A DNA stretch of 64,000 nucleotides from Bifidobacterium callitrichidarum (GTDB lineage Bacteria > Actinomycetota > Actinomycetes > Actinomycetales > Bifidobacteriaceae). The stretch is from the NCBI RefSeq assembly GCF_003129905.1, contig NZ_QFFM01000008.1:1-64000 (forward strand), given 5' to 3'. The position numbers were made by a program, and so were the translations under genes. The first letter of the stretch is position 1, and each line of letters begins with the position of its first letter. The notes under the pieces are model-generated. The model ran no database searches and was not told the origin of the DNA. It saw nothing but the letters and a program-made list of their open reading frames with translations. This document shows, one piece after another, positions 38,857 through 48,260 of the stretch.

Positions 38857-39063
38857 CTATCTCGCTTACAAGGGGCTGATTTCTGGTCCCTGAAAGACCT
38901 ATCTGCGTTACGAGGGGCTCTTGCTGAAGTAGATACCGCCTAGAAATGGCGGAATGACGTTGCGGTATGCCATTTCTACTTGTTCTTGCTCGTCGGGGCA
39001 GCCCCTTGTAACACAGATAGATGTTCCGAAAGCCCTCAATCAGCCCCTCGTAAGCGAGATAGT
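38857..39063. repeat. 207-base nested palindrome between clpB and the glutamyl-Q synthetase gene
   Basis: The outer arms at 38857-38881 and 39039-39063 pair with one mismatch. Inner arms at 38899-38919 and 39001-39021 pair with two. Near the centre TAGAAATGGC pairs with GCCATTTCTA. The left outer and left inner arms also resemble each other (CTATCTcGcTTAC.AGGGGCT), as do the right arms. The element could be a MITE-like insertion or encode a large RNA hairpin. It contains no gene. Confidence 0.75.
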
Positions 39064-39172
39064 GGGCAAAGCGTTCGATGCTGAAGAGTTGCGAGCGTCA
39101 GCGCGGGTCGGGTACATGTCGGTGAATACTGTGTCAGGAAGCTGCGAACGTTACACACGAGGAGGAAGGGCC

Positions 39173-40381
39173 ATGACCGGACGATTCGCGCCCACGCCGT
39201 CGGGGCGCATGCACATTGGCAACGTGTATGCCATGCTGGCCGCATGGCTGTCCGCCCGAGCGCGCGGCGAACGTATGCTGTTGCGCATCGAGGATGTGGA
39301 CAAGCCGCGCGTGATTGCCGGTGCCGACCGGCTTATGATGGACGACCTGCGTTGGCTCGGCCTCGATTGGGACAACGCCGAGCCCATGTTCCAATCCCGC
39401 CGCACCGAACGCTACGAATACGCGCTCGAATGTCTGCGTTCGGCCGGCGTGGTCTATCCGTGCTTCTGCTCGCGCGCGGACATCCGCGCCGCCTCCGCTC
39501 CCAATGAGGGCGACGGGTTCATGGTCTATCCCGGCGCCTGCCGCCGCCTGCTGCGCGACCGCCCCGAGGAGGTCCGCGCGCGACTGGCCCGCGGCGACCA
39601 ACACTCCCTGCGCATCGCCATGCCGGAGGTGGGGGAGGAGACAGGCGAGCCCGCCGCCGTCCCCGGACGGGGTGGCGTCGGAATCCCTGACGGTTCCAGC
39701 CGGAATGCGGCCGCCGGACCGTTCGGCGGGCGTTCTGCGGGTGACGACGCCGGTGCCTCCGGAAATGATGGGAATGCGGCCGATGAGGGAATCGCCGGAA
39801 CGGTCGCCCGATTCGACGATTGCGTCTACGGTCCGCAGCGCTACGATTTGCCGCGCGAGGTGGGCGATTCGGTGATCCGCCGGGCCGACGGGCTGTTCGG
39901 ATACCAGTTGGTCGTGGTGGTGGACGACCTGGACATGGGCGTCGATGACATCGTTCGCGGCCGCGACCTGCTGCGCTCCACCGCCTTGCAGATGTGGATT
40001 CGCCGCTGTCTGCTGGCCGGCGGATTCAAGCCGGAATACGATGGCGTTGCTGCCGCCGCGGTCGATGCGCCGACTCATCAACAGTCCCCGATGAGTCCCG
40101 TCTATGCGCACCTGCCGCTTATCGACAACGCGGCCGGCCGTCGCCTCGCCAAACGCGAACGTTCGCTGGACATGGGCGCCCTGCGCGGCCGCGGCGTCAC
40201 CCCCGAACAGATCATCGGTTACTGCGCCTGGCTGTTGCGTGCCAAGCCCACGCCGGAACCATGCCATGCCGACGAACTGCTGGACGATTTCAGCTGGGCG
40301 CCGCTGCGTGCCGATCACCCCGACCGTGCGCTCGACCCGGCTGCCCCCACTACTCCGGACTGGTTGGCATCCGCGTTGTAG
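39173..40381 (+). CDS. gluQ: Glutamyl-Q tRNA(Asp) synthetase
   Basis: This paralogue of glutamyl-tRNA synthetase lacks the anticodon-binding domain and attaches glutamate to queuosine in tRNA(Asp). The 402-residue product has the class I start [14 protein letters not shown] and [10 protein letters not shown] zinc site follows, [11 protein letters not shown] with a downstream Tyr and Cys (VYPGACRRL), which is diagnostic for this subgroup. The KMSKS-like loop reads RLAKRERS. An insert of about 55 residues, rich in Gly, Ala and Asp (about 155-210), interrupts the catalytic core and is absent from typical members of about 300 residues. GGAGGAAGG precedes the ATG. Confidence 0.87.
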   Translation: MTGRFAPTPSGRMHIGNVYAMLAAWLSARARGERMLLRIEDVDKPRVIAGADRLMMDDLRWLGLDWDNAEPMFQSRRTERYEYALECLRSAGVVYPCFCSRADIRAASAPNEGDGFMVYPGACRRLLRDRPEEVRARLARGDQHSLRIAMPEVGEETGEPAAVPGRGGVGIPDGSSRNAAAGPFGGRSAGDDAGASGNDGNAADEGIAGTVARFDDCVYGPQRYDLPREVGDSVIRRADGLFGYQLVVVVDDLDMGVDDIVRGRDLLRSTALQMWIRRCLLAGGFKPEYDGVAAAAVDAPTHQQSPMSPVYAHLPLIDNAAGRRLAKRERSLDMGALRGRGVTPEQIIGYCAWLLRAKPTPEPCHADELLDDFSWAPLRADHPDRALDPAAPTTPDWLASAL

Positions 40382-40551
40382 CACGGAGGAATTCGTCCAT
40401 CGCGCCGGGCATGCGATGCCGACGGAAGTCAACGAGTCACGTCCATCGCATCCCCGGCTGGCGTTCGAATTCATCAGATATTCATGGACTCCGCGCGCCG
40501 AAAAATGGGGGAGCGGCGGTAATCTGATACCACCGCAACGGAAGGATCGTT

Positions 40552-41658
40552 ATGTCGAAATTCTTGAGGAATGCGGCGCTGGCCGGCGTTGCCGCCGCAG
40601 GTGCCGCCGTGTGGGCGCTGGCCCCGCGCACGTTCAATGACAAGCGTCGCAACTTTGTGCCCTCCATCCCGGACGTCTGGTACGCGCACCGTGGCCTGCA
40701 CGACGCCGGTTCCGGTCTGGTCAGCGCCGACGATCTGGAGTCGTACGGCGGCGACAACCCGGTCAGCGCACAGGCCGACTCCACCGCCCTCTCCATGGCC
40801 GAGAACAAGGAATACGTGGCGCTCGCCCGCGAGATGGCGCTCAAGGCCGGCTACGGTTCGGCCGACGTGACCGGCCCGCTCGCCCCCGAGAACTCGCTGG
40901 CCGCCTTCGCCGCCGCTTGCGAGGCCGGCTACGGCATCGAACTCGATTTGCAGCTCACGCTCGACGGCCAGGTGGTCGTGGTCCATGACGCCGACCTGAT
41001 GCGTGTGGCCGGCGATCCGCGCCGCATCGAGGACCTGACCTACGACGAGCTGACCCGCATCCCGCTCTTCCCGAACGGCAAACCCGGCGATCTCAAGGCC
41101 GCGCCGCTGCCGGGTGCCGAGCAGAACCCGCCGTTGGTGGTCACGCCGTCCGCCGCGCCCGAAGGCTACTACCAGCACGTGCCGCTGTTCTCCGATGTGC
41201 TGGCCGTGGTGGCCGGCCGCGCGCCGCTCATCGTGGAGTACAAGTTCAGCGACAACGCCGCATGGAACGCGCGCACTGAGGAGCTGATGGAGAAGGGCCA
41301 TGCGCTGCTCGCCGATTATGACGGCCCGTACGTCATCGAATCCTTCCACCCGGGCGCGGTGAACTGGTACAAGGAACACCACCCCGAAGTGTGCCGCGGT
41401 CAGCTGAGCTGGCCGGCCAAGCTGCAGGAGAACGGTCCCGCCGAATGGGCCGCCGGTCTGCTGGCCTTCGACTGGCTGTCACGCCCCGATTTCGTGGCCT
41501 ACGACTGGACGGGCGGTGCCTCACCGCAGGTCCGTCTGGCCCGTTCGATGGGTGCAACCGCGGTCTCGTGGACCGTGCGCAGCTCCGACGAGCTCGCCAA
41601 GTGCGACCGGTACTTCGACCGCCACATCTTCGAGGCGTTCGTGCCCGACGCGCAGTGA
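40552..41658 (+). CDS. Membrane-anchored glycerophosphodiester phosphodiesterase
   Basis: The 368-residue product hydrolyses glycerophosphodiesters to glycerol-3-phosphate and an alcohol. A single N-terminal hydrophobic segment (LRNAALAGVAAAGAAVWALAP) probably anchors or exports it. The TIM-barrel GDPD motifs are WYAHRGLHD, APENSLAAF, GIELDLQLTLDGQVVVVHD (metal-binding Glu, Asp and the catalytic His) and later VEYKFSDN and ESFHPGAV. Between residues 50 and 105 there is extra sequence relative to short bacterial GDPDs. It may act on teichoic-acid-like or phospholipid-derived substrates, but there is no operon partner to confirm this. Confidence 0.9.
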   Translation: MSKFLRNAALAGVAAAGAAVWALAPRTFNDKRRNFVPSIPDVWYAHRGLHDAGSGLVSADDLESYGGDNPVSAQADSTALSMAENKEYVALAREMALKAGYGSADVTGPLAPENSLAAFAAACEAGYGIELDLQLTLDGQVVVVHDADLMRVAGDPRRIEDLTYDELTRIPLFPNGKPGDLKAAPLPGAEQNPPLVVTPSAAPEGYYQHVPLFSDVLAVVAGRAPLIVEYKFSDNAAWNARTEELMEKGHALLADYDGPYVIESFHPGAVNWYKEHHPEVCRGQLSWPAKLQENGPAEWAAGLLAFDWLSRPDFVAYDWTGGASPQVRLARSMGATAVSWTVRSSDELAKCDRYFDRHIFEAFVPDAQ

Positions 41659-41667
41659 CGCGAACGT

Positions 41668-41702
41668 CCCCATGGTGTAGAGGACTTTTCCTACACCATG
41701 GG
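41668..41702 (+). terminator. Hairpin after the glycerophosphodiesterase gene
   Basis: CCCATGGTGTAG and CTACACCATGGG form a perfect 12-bp stem ten bases past the stop codon. Confidence 0.75.
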
Positions 41703-41715
41703 CCGCCCTCATTTT

Positions 41716-41763
41716 CGGCTCCCCTTGTCAGGGGAGCTGTCAGCGAAGCTGACTGAGGGGTAG
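41716..41763. repeat. REP-like palindromic unit
   Basis: CGGCTCCCCT, a short loop and AGGGGAGCTG are followed by TCAGCGAAGCTGACTGAGGGGTAG, a second small hairpin. This is the commonest form of the dispersed unit in the window; a simpler copy lies at 42341-42363. Confidence 0.65.
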
Positions 41764-41840
41764 TCCAGCCGAACTCATACCGCCCTTGATTTAATTAACA
41801 GTGCCAGCCATGTGATGGCTGACCCACTGATGTGTATCCG

Positions 41841-42320
41841 CTACTTGTGGTACGGCTCGCCGGCGTTGATCTTGTACGCGCGGTAGACCTGCTCGAGCAG
41901 AATCACGCGCATGAGCTGGTGCGGGAAGGTCATCTTCGAAAAGCTCAGCTTGAAGTCGGCCCGGCGCAGGATCGCGTCGTCAAGTCCGATGGATCCGCCG
42001 ATCACCAGCTGGATATGGCTGATGCCGCGCAAGCCCAAGTCGTTGATTTTCGCGGCCAGCTCCTCGCTGGACAGTTGCTTGCCGTCGATGGCCAGCGCGA
42101 TGACGAAGGCGTTGTCGCGCAGGTGCTTGGCGATACGCTCGCCCTCCTTGGCCTTGATTTGCCGTTCCACGCCTTCGGAGGCGTGCTCGGGTGTCTTCTC
42201 GTCGGCCACCTCGATGATGTTGAGCTTGCAGTAGCGCGAGAGTCGCTTGGAATATTCGTCGATGGCGTCGCGCAGGTAGCGCTCCTTCACGCGCCCAGGC
42301 GCAATGATGTCGATTTGCAT
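41841..42320 (-). CDS. rlmH: 23S rRNA (pseudouridine-1915-N3)-methyltransferase
   Basis: This small SPOUT-class methyltransferase has 159 residues and modifies pseudouridine 1915 in helix 69 of 23S rRNA, using S-adenosylmethionine. It starts at [16 protein letters not shown]. The C-terminal knot carries [18 protein letters not shown] and ends [19 protein letters not shown], both typical. The frame extends 15 codons upstream to 42365, but that stretch lies in a palindromic repeat and the ATG at 42320 gives the normal family length. Confidence 0.96.
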   Translation of the reverse strand: MQIDIIAPGRVKERYLRDAIDEYSKRLSRYCKLNIIEVADEKTPEHASEGVERQIKAKEGERIAKHLRDNAFVIALAIDGKQLSSEELAAKINDLGLRGISHIQLVIGGSIGLDDAILRRADFKLSFSKMTFPHQLMRVILLEQVYRAYKINAGEPYHK

Positions 42321-42394
42321 GTGGTGTTTTCCATTACATTGGCTCCTCTCAGAGAGGGGAGCCAAGAATAAGGTGTCAGTCGATAATCGTGCGG

Positions 42395-42492
42395 CATTGA
42401 TTAACGTGTGCGGAGACCGCTGTCTGAAGCCGAAGACGCACTGCGGTGCGTCGAGTGCTGAAGAAAAGCGGTATACGCTCCGTTAATCAATG
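42395..42492. terminator. Large hairpin at the end of upp
   Basis: CATTGATTAACG (42395-42406) and CGTTAATCAATG (42481-42492) form a perfect 12-bp outer stem. Inner arms ACCGCT (42416-42421) and AGCGGT (42469-42474) and a central GACGCAC/GTGCGTC hairpin complete the structure. The right arm includes the stop codon of upp, so the fold may end or protect its minus-strand transcript. Confidence 0.6.
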
Positions 42493-43124
42493 ACGCCGTA
42501 GAGGCGGTCGCCGGCGTCGCCGAGTCCCGGCACGATGTAGCACTTGTCGTTGAGCTTCTCATCGACCGCGCACACCACGACCTTGAAGTCGATGGACGGA
42601 TCGATGTGCTCCTCGACGTACTTGATGCCTTCGGGGGCGGCGATGATGTTGATGGCGGTGACGTCCTTGGCGCCGCGCTCGGCCAGATAATGCGTGGCGG
42701 CAACCAGTGTGCCGCCGGTGGCGAGCATCGGGTCGATGAGGAAGCACTGACGGCCGGTGAGGTCATCGGGCAGACGGTTCGCGTAGGTGATCTGCTGGGT
42801 GGGGTGCTCCTCGTCGCGCTTCATGCCAAGGAAGCCCACTTCGGCGGTCGGCAGCAGGCGGGTCATGCCGTCGAGCATGCCCAGGCCTGCGCGCAGCACC
42901 GGCACGATGATCGGGCGCGGTTCGGCCAGCTTCTTGCCGGTCATCGGGGCGACTGGAGTTTCAATCGGCGTGGACACGACCGACAGGTCGCGGGTGGCCT
43001 CGTAGGCCTCAAGCATCACGAGTTCGGAGATGAGCTCGCGGAAGGTGGAGGAGTGGGTGTTCTTGTCGCGCAGCACGGTGAGCTTGTGCTCGACCAGCGG
43101 GTGGTTCAAAACGTGAAGTTCCAT
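42483..43124 (-). CDS. upp: Uracil phosphoribosyltransferase
   Basis: The enzyme makes UMP from uracil and PRPP in pyrimidine salvage. The 213-residue form begins [15 protein letters not shown], with GGAGCT just upstream. Motifs include [13 protein letters not shown], the PRPP-binding [17 protein letters not shown], and the uracil-binding region [15 protein letters not shown] at the end. The length is normal. It is a monocistronic gene between rlmH and the LacI regulator gene. Confidence 0.96.
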   Translation of the reverse strand: MELHVLNHPLVEHKLTVLRDKNTHSSTFRELISELVMLEAYEATRDLSVVSTPIETPVAPMTGKKLAEPRPIIVPVLRAGLGMLDGMTRLLPTAEVGFLGMKRDEEHPTQQITYANRLPDDLTGRQCFLIDPMLATGGTLVAATHYLAERGAKDVTAINIIAAPEGIKYVEEHIDPSIDFKVVVCAVDEKLNDKCYIVPGLGDAGDRLYGVID

Positions 43125-43290
43125 AGCTCCTAAGCGTAGTCCATGAATCCCGAACCGCCGAACGGAAGCCGACCCGGCAGCCGGGCGGATAAGGGGCATG
43201 CATACATGACCGGGGCGGCGGAACACTGCGGGAAACGGCCCGTGCCCGGCAAGGCGCGCCGGGAAGCCGTGGCCGTCCGCGGCCGAACGG

Positions 43291-44370
43291 TCAGCGAATG
43301 ACGAGGGTCGGCTTGAGCAGCACGTGCCGGTCGTCGGTCGGCGGGGCGGAGACTATAGCGTCGGGCTTCCGATTGACGGACGTTCCGCCGCTGCCCGTCG
43401 CCCCACCCGTGCCGTTTCCCGCGCGGCCCGCGGCTGGAGCGACGAACTGCTCCTGTGTAATACGCACGATGTGCCGCGCGCTTTCGATGAGCGGCTGCGC
43501 GATGCTGGACAGTCCCATCGAACGTGCGGAGACCGTATCGTCGAAACCGGTGATGATGATGTCCGTGTCGCTCGGCAGCACGGTGGCCGCGCCGATGGCG
43601 AGCGTATCGCTTACGCAGACGATCGCGTCCAGGTCCGGCCGCCGGTCCAGCAGTGCGATGCAAGCGGTCTGGCCGGAGAGGATATCGTTTTTGGCCTCCT
43701 CGTAGAGCTGCTCGAGTTCGTCGGGCCCGGCCATACGGGCTCCCAGCATGGCGTCCCGCCAGCCGGCGTATCGGTCCATGCCGGTGCCGGACACGCCCGG
43801 CCAGCCGATGAATCCGATGTGCTTGCGCCCATGCAGAATGAGGTGCTGGGTCATCTCCGCGATGCCGTAATGGCCGTCCACATCCACCCACGGCGTGGCC
43901 GGGTCGTTCATGTCGTCGGCACCCCACGGGCGGCCGAACAACACGAACGGCTGGTGGTGCTCGTGCAGCCAGGCGAGTCGCGGATCGTCGTGCGTGGTGT
44001 CCGTGAGCACGAAGGAGTCCACGTCGCCGCGGGCGCGCAGGGCGTCGAACTGGCGGATCTCGTCCTGCTGGGAGTCGGTTTTGTACAGGATCACGCGAAT
44101 GCCGTTGGCGTCGGCCTCGGTGACGAGCGCGTGCAGGAACCGGTCGTAGACCTGCGAGTAGCTGACCGGCGCGATGCCGATGCCGATGGTGTTGCTGCGT
44201 TGGGTGCGCAGGCGGCGGGCCGAGGCGTTGGGGGTGTAGTTGAGCCGTTCGATGGAGGCTTCGACCAGTTTGCGCGTGGCCGGTTTGACGATGGAGGGGT
44301 TGTTGATGCAGTTGGATACGGTCTGCGGCGAAACGCCGGCGTCCTTGGCAACGTCCTTGATGCTGACCAT
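43291..44370 (-). CDS. LacI-family transcriptional regulator of the adjacent sugar operon
   Basis: The 359-residue repressor starts [20 protein letters not shown], a classic LacI helix-turn-helix, with a hinge helix at about 50-60 ([16 protein letters not shown]). A periplasmic-binding-protein-like effector domain fills the rest, including [27 protein letters not shown] and [17 protein letters not shown]. The longer frame to 44571 is unsupported; AAGGGA precedes the ATG at 44370. It is divergent from the sugar ABC operon, and two operator-like sites lie in the gap. Confidence 0.92.
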   Translation of the reverse strand: MVSIKDVAKDAGVSPQTVSNCINNPSIVKPATRKLVEASIERLNYTPNASARRLRTQRSNTIGIGIAPVSYSQVYDRFLHALVTEADANGIRVILYKTDSQQDEIRQFDALRARGDVDSFVLTDTTHDDPRLAWLHEHHQPFVLFGRPWGADDMNDPATPWVDVDGHYGIAEMTQHLILHGRKHIGFIGWPGVSGTGMDRYAGWRDAMLGARMAGPDELEQLYEEAKNDILSGQTACIALLDRRPDLDAIVCVSDTLAIGAATVLPSDTDIIITGFDDTVSARSMGLSSIAQPLIESARHIVRITQEQFVAPAAGRAGNGTGGATGSGGTSVNRKPDAIVSAPPTDDRHVLLKPTLVIR

Positions 44371-44468
44371 GGTGTGTCCCTTCATGAGATCGGCTCGGTT
44401 GCAAGCCGGGGGCGTCGGTGCCTGCCGTGCGGTTCCGTCGTTGGTTCGTTCCAACAAGCGTACCGGAT

Positions 44469-44635
44469 TTGACAGATTTCGGTGTTGGAGTTTATTATAT
44501 AACCACTTATTAGAACGTAACAATTCTGGTGGTTGGCAAGCAAGGTCGATGTTGATCGCCGGAGCCTCCAAGTATCGCCGTGTGTGGCCGAAGGGTCTGC
44601 GGTGATGTTGTGGAAAAGATTTTGAACGTTCTAAT
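44469..44635 (+). promoter_or_regulatory. Promoter and two LacI-type operators of the sugar operon
   Basis: TTGACA (44469-44474), 18 bases, then TATTAT (44493-44498) make a strong promoter for the plus-strand operon. ATTAGAACGTAAC overlaps the expected start region (44509-44521). A mirrored copy, TTGAACGTTCTAAT, lies at 44622-44635. Both share the half-site TTAGAACGT with a central CG, as expected for LacI-family operators, and stand about 112 bp apart. No other gene lies in 44371-44705. Confidence 0.7.
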
Positions 44636-44705
44636 GGGCGCTACAACCGAACAATGGCGATGAAGACATGGACGGGCGCGACGCTCGGAAGGAAAGGACC
44701 CCAAG

Positions 44706-45956
44706 ATGAGGAACAGGAACAAGCTCACGATGATCACCGCGGCCTCGGTGGCCGTGCTGACCCTGCTGGCCGGATGCGGTGGCGGAAGCGGCTTCGATGA
44801 CAACGCCAGCTCCGACAAGCCCACCAGCGACAGCTCGCAGGAGCTCACCGTGCTGATCGGCTCCTCCGGCGACACCGAGACCAAGGCCGTCAAGGACGCC
44901 GTGGCCGCCTGGTCCGAGAAGTCCGGCACCAAGGCCACCGTGCAGGTAGCCAACGACCTGGCCCAGCAGCTCTCCCAGGGCTTCGCCGGCGGCGACCCGG
45001 CCGACGTGTTCTACCTGGCCCCCGAGCAGCTCGCCGGCCACGCCTCCAACGGTTCCCTCCTGGCCTACGGCGACCAGCTCAAGAACAAGAGCGACTTCTA
45101 TGACAACCTCCTGCAGACCTTCACCTACGACGGCAAGCTCTACGCCGCCCCGAAGGACGTCTCCACCCTGCAGCTGGTCATCAACACCGACATGTGGTCC
45201 GAGGCCGGCCTGACCGACGCCGACTACCCGACCACCTGGGACGAGCTGGCCGACGTGGCCAAGAAGCTCACCAACGACGACCACGTGGGTCTGGCCTTCA
45301 ACGGCGAGTACGCCCGCATCGGCGTGTTCCTCAAGCAGGCCGGCGGCGGCCTGGTCAGCGACGACGGCTCCAAGGCCATCGCCAACACGGACGAATCCCT
45401 CAAGGGCCTCACCGAGGTCAAGGACCTGCTTGACACCGGCACCGTGAAGTACGCCTCCGACCTCGGCACCGGCTGGGGCGGCGAGGCCTTTGGCTCCAAG
45501 AAGGCCGCCATGACCATCGAAGGCAACTGGATCACCGGCGGCCTGTCCGCCGATTACCCGGACGTCAAGTACAAGGTGGTGGCCCTGCCCGAGGGCCCGG
45601 CCGGCAAGGGCACCATGCACTTCACCAACGGCTGGGGCATCGCGGCCGACAGCAAGAACCAGCAGGGCGCCATCGACCTCGTCGAGTACCTCACCAGCGA
45701 CGACGTGGTGATGGGCTTCGCCAAGGCGTTCGGCATCATGCCCGCCACCAAGACCCTCGCCGACACCTGGAAGGGCGAGTTCCCGGACCTCTCCGCCTTC
45801 ATGGACGGCCTTGACTACTCCGTGACCGTGCCGACCGCCAAGGGCGCCGCCGACGTGGTCACCGACTTCAACGCCCAGCTCGAGGGTCTGAAGACCGGCG
45901 ATCCCAAGACGATCCTGGACAAGACCCAGACCAACCTCGAAGCCATCCTCAAGTAG
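44706..45956 (+). CDS. Sugar ABC transporter substrate-binding lipoprotein
   Basis: The 416-residue extracellular solute-binding protein (family 1 type) has a lipobox LLAGC, so the cysteine near residue 22 would carry the lipid. ELTVLIGSSGDTETKAVKDAV starts the mature fold, followed by FAGGDPADVFYLAPEQL and VINTDMWSEAGLTDADYPTTWDELA, both typical of oligosaccharide-binding proteins. It heads an operon with two permeases and a glycosidase. No ATPase gene is present, so a shared MsiK-type ATPase encoded elsewhere is expected. Confidence 0.9.
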   Translation: MRNRNKLTMITAASVAVLTLLAGCGGGSGFDDNASSDKPTSDSSQELTVLIGSSGDTETKAVKDAVAAWSEKSGTKATVQVANDLAQQLSQGFAGGDPADVFYLAPEQLAGHASNGSLLAYGDQLKNKSDFYDNLLQTFTYDGKLYAAPKDVSTLQLVINTDMWSEAGLTDADYPTTWDELADVAKKLTNDDHVGLAFNGEYARIGVFLKQAGGGLVSDDGSKAIANTDESLKGLTEVKDLLDTGTVKYASDLGTGWGGEAFGSKKAAMTIEGNWITGGLSADYPDVKYKVVALPEGPAGKGTMHFTNGWGIAADSKNQQGAIDLVEYLTSDDVVMGFAKAFGIMPATKTLADTWKGEFPDLSAFMDGLDYSVTVPTAKGAADVVTDFNAQLEGLKTGDPKTILDKTQTNLEAILK

Positions 45957-45972
45957 TTTCCGCTGGCGGCTT

Positions 45973-46093
45973 GGCTCCCCTCTCTGAGGACATTACCGTG
46001 AAGCAAACAGCAGGACTGTTTGCAGGCAATGTGCGAGACGACGGTCGAGCCGGCAAAACGCGAACGAAGTTCGTCCGCAATTGCAGGGGAGCC
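45973..46093 (+). repeat. Structured dispersed element, copy B
   Basis: Bounded by ggctcccctc and ggggagcc, it has hairpin 1 (GCAAACAG with CTGTTTGC, 46003-46023), the block GTGCGAGACGACGGTCGAGC (46031-46050), a second hairpin with GCGAAC and GTTCGT arms (about 46060-46076) and AATTGCAGG (46079-46087). It lies between the binding-protein and permease genes of the sugar operon and may set their relative expression. Confidence 0.6.
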
Positions 46094-46134
46094 AAGCCAC
46101 ACACGGAAACCCCAATCAACAAAGGAGTTGAAGC

Positions 46135-47349
46135 ATGTCTGCAACACAGGCGGCAACCCCGCGCAAGGGGCGGGCACGGAAGATCCCGCGCCAGCACATC
46201 GACCGCAGGGGTCAGGAGATCTCCGGCTGGCTGTTCTGCCTGCCAATGATCGTGATCCTCGGCGTGTTCATGTTCGTCCCCATCCTCATGGCCCTGTGGG
46301 TGAGCGTGTCCGACTGGACCGGCCGCGGCACCCCGTTCGGCGGCAACGTGAGCTTCGTGGGCGCCGAGAACTACACCGACGTGCTCGCCAAGCCGGGCCT
46401 GGCCCAGAGCGATTTCGGCACGGCCCTGCGCAACAACGCCTGGTACACGCTCATCGTGGTCCCGTTGCAGACGCTCCTCTCCTTGGCGCTCGCGGTGATG
46501 CTCAACCGCAAGATCCTGAAGGCCCGCGGCTTCTTCCGTACCGCCTTCTACTTCCCCTCGGTCACCAGCTCCGTGGCTATCACCGTGCTGTGGCTGTTCC
46601 TGTTCAACGCGGCCGGCCCGATCAACGCCATGCTCAAGTGGTTCGGCGTCAACGGCCCGAACTGGTTCAACGACCCGCAGGGCATCATCCACATCTTCCT
46701 CGGCGCGCTTGGCGTCAAGAACGGCCCGGCCGTGCTCACCGAACACAGCTTCCTCGGCGTAAGCGCCTGGGACTGGCTGGCCGGCCCGTCCGTGGCCATG
46801 TTCGCCATCATCCTCATGGTGATCTTCACCACCTCCGGCACGTACATGCTCATGTTCATCGCCGCGCTGCAGAGCATCGGCGAGGCCACCGAGGAGGCGG
46901 CCATCATGGACGGCGCCACTCCGTGGCAGCGCATGTGGAAGGTCACCGTCCCGCAGCTCAAGCCCACGATCTTCACCGTCGTGACGCTCGGCATCATCGG
47001 CACCTGGCAGGTGTTCGACCAGATCTACACCGGTACGCAGGGCGGTCCGGCCAAGACCACGCTCACCACCGCGTACCTCTCCTACAGCGCCGCGTTCAAC
47101 AGCCAGGAGTGGGGCCGTGGCGCCGCGATCTCCTTCATCCTGTTCGTCATCATCATCGTGATGACCTGGATCCAGCGCTGGGTCATGAAGGACAAGAAGA
47201 TGTCCCGTCGTAAGCGCGCCGAGTACGAGGCCATGAAGGCCGAGGCCCGGTCCATGACCAAGAGCGAAGTGATGTCGCTGGGTGCGAGCCGTTCGGGCAA
47301 GCACGCGGCAGCCGCGACCGCCACCGCAACAGTCGCAGGAAAGGAGTGA
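46135..47349 (+). CDS. Sugar ABC transporter permease (MalF-like)
   Basis: The 404-residue membrane subunit has six main membrane segments (first near 38-60, FCLPMIVILGVFMFVPILMAL). The coupling-loop motif is EAAIMDGATPWQRMWKVTVPQLKP. The C-terminal 60 residues are a basic cytoplasmic tail rich in Ala and Ser, longer than usual. AAAGGAG precedes the ATG. The next permease gene begins five bases after its stop. Confidence 0.92.
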   Translation: MSATQAATPRKGRARKIPRQHIDRRGQEISGWLFCLPMIVILGVFMFVPILMALWVSVSDWTGRGTPFGGNVSFVGAENYTDVLAKPGLAQSDFGTALRNNAWYTLIVVPLQTLLSLALAVMLNRKILKARGFFRTAFYFPSVTSSVAITVLWLFLFNAAGPINAMLKWFGVNGPNWFNDPQGIIHIFLGALGVKNGPAVLTEHSFLGVSAWDWLAGPSVAMFAIILMVIFTTSGTYMLMFIAALQSIGEATEEAAIMDGATPWQRMWKVTVPQLKPTIFTVVTLGIIGTWQVFDQIYTGTQGGPAKTTLTTAYLSYSAAFNSQEWGRGAAISFILFVIIIVMTWIQRWVMKDKKMSRRKRAEYEAMKAEARSMTKSEVMSLGASRSGKHAAAATATATVAGKE

Positions 47350-47354
47350 CGACG

Positions 47355-48212
47355 ATGAACAAGACCACCAACGTCTCCTGGTTCAAACGATTCCGAGACA
47401 GCGGCGTCATCCTGTACCTCATCCTGATTGTGCTGGCACTGATCTACATCATGCCGTTCGTCACGCAGGTGGCCACCTCCTTCAAGACCGATGCGGACGC
47501 CACGGCCAACCCGGTGGCCCTGGTCCCCGAAATCTGGACGACCGCCGCGTACAAAAAGCTGTTCCTCAACTCCGACTTCCCGGTCTGGTTCAAGAACTCG
47601 TTCATCGTGACGATCGTGGTGACCCTCGGCCGAGTCTTCTTCGACTCGCTGGCCGGCTACGCGCTCGCCCGCATCGAATTCCGCGGCCGCAACCTCATCT
47701 TCAACCTGCTGCTGGCGGTGATGAGCGTGCCGATGGTGGTGCTGCTCATCCCCAAGTTCCTCATCATCAAGTCCCTGGGCATCTACGACAGCTACGCGGG
47801 CATGATCCTGCCGCTGCTCATCGACGCGGCCGGCGTGTTCATCATGAAGAACTTCTTCGAGTCCATCCCCAGGTCCGTGGAGGAGCAGGCGATGATCGAC
47901 CGTGCGGGCACCTTCCGCATCTTCTGGTCGATCGTGCTGCCGATGGCCCGTCCTGCGCTCGTGACCATCTCGATCCTGTCCTTCCAGGGATCGTGGAACG
48001 AGCTCTCGCACTTCATCGTCTCCACGCAGTCCTCGTCGCTGACCACCCTGACCAAGGGTGTGGCCTCGCTCGCCAGCGGCCAGCTCTCGCAGGGCAACCA
48101 GTACCCGGTCAAGCTCGCGGCGGCTGTGGTCATGACCATCCCCGTGGCCGTGCTGTTCTTCGTCTTCCAGAAGCAGATCATGAACAGCTCCGAAGGCTCC
48201 GTCAAGGAGTAG
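47355..48212 (+). CDS. Sugar ABC transporter permease (MalG-like)
   Basis: The 285-residue second permease has six membrane segments and the motif EEQAMIDRAGTFRIFWSIVLP for contact with the ATPase. The ATG at 47355 is eight bases after AAGGAG; an in-frame GTG at 47346 lies too close to that site. It ends VFQKQIMNSSEGSVKE, typical of MalG/LacG-type proteins. The glycosidase gene follows after 48 bases. Confidence 0.92.
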   Translation: MNKTTNVSWFKRFRDSGVILYLILIVLALIYIMPFVTQVATSFKTDADATANPVALVPEIWTTAAYKKLFLNSDFPVWFKNSFIVTIVVTLGRVFFDSLAGYALARIEFRGRNLIFNLLLAVMSVPMVVLLIPKFLIIKSLGIYDSYAGMILPLLIDAAGVFIMKNFFESIPRSVEEQAMIDRAGTFRIFWSIVLPMARPALVTISILSFQGSWNELSHFIVSTQSSSLTTLTKGVASLASGQLSQGNQYPVKLAAAVVMTIPVAVLFFVFQKQIMNSSEGSVKE

Positions 48213-48260
48213 CGCCGGGCCAATATCCGTAACACTTTTCAATCCTTGGAGAAACCAACT

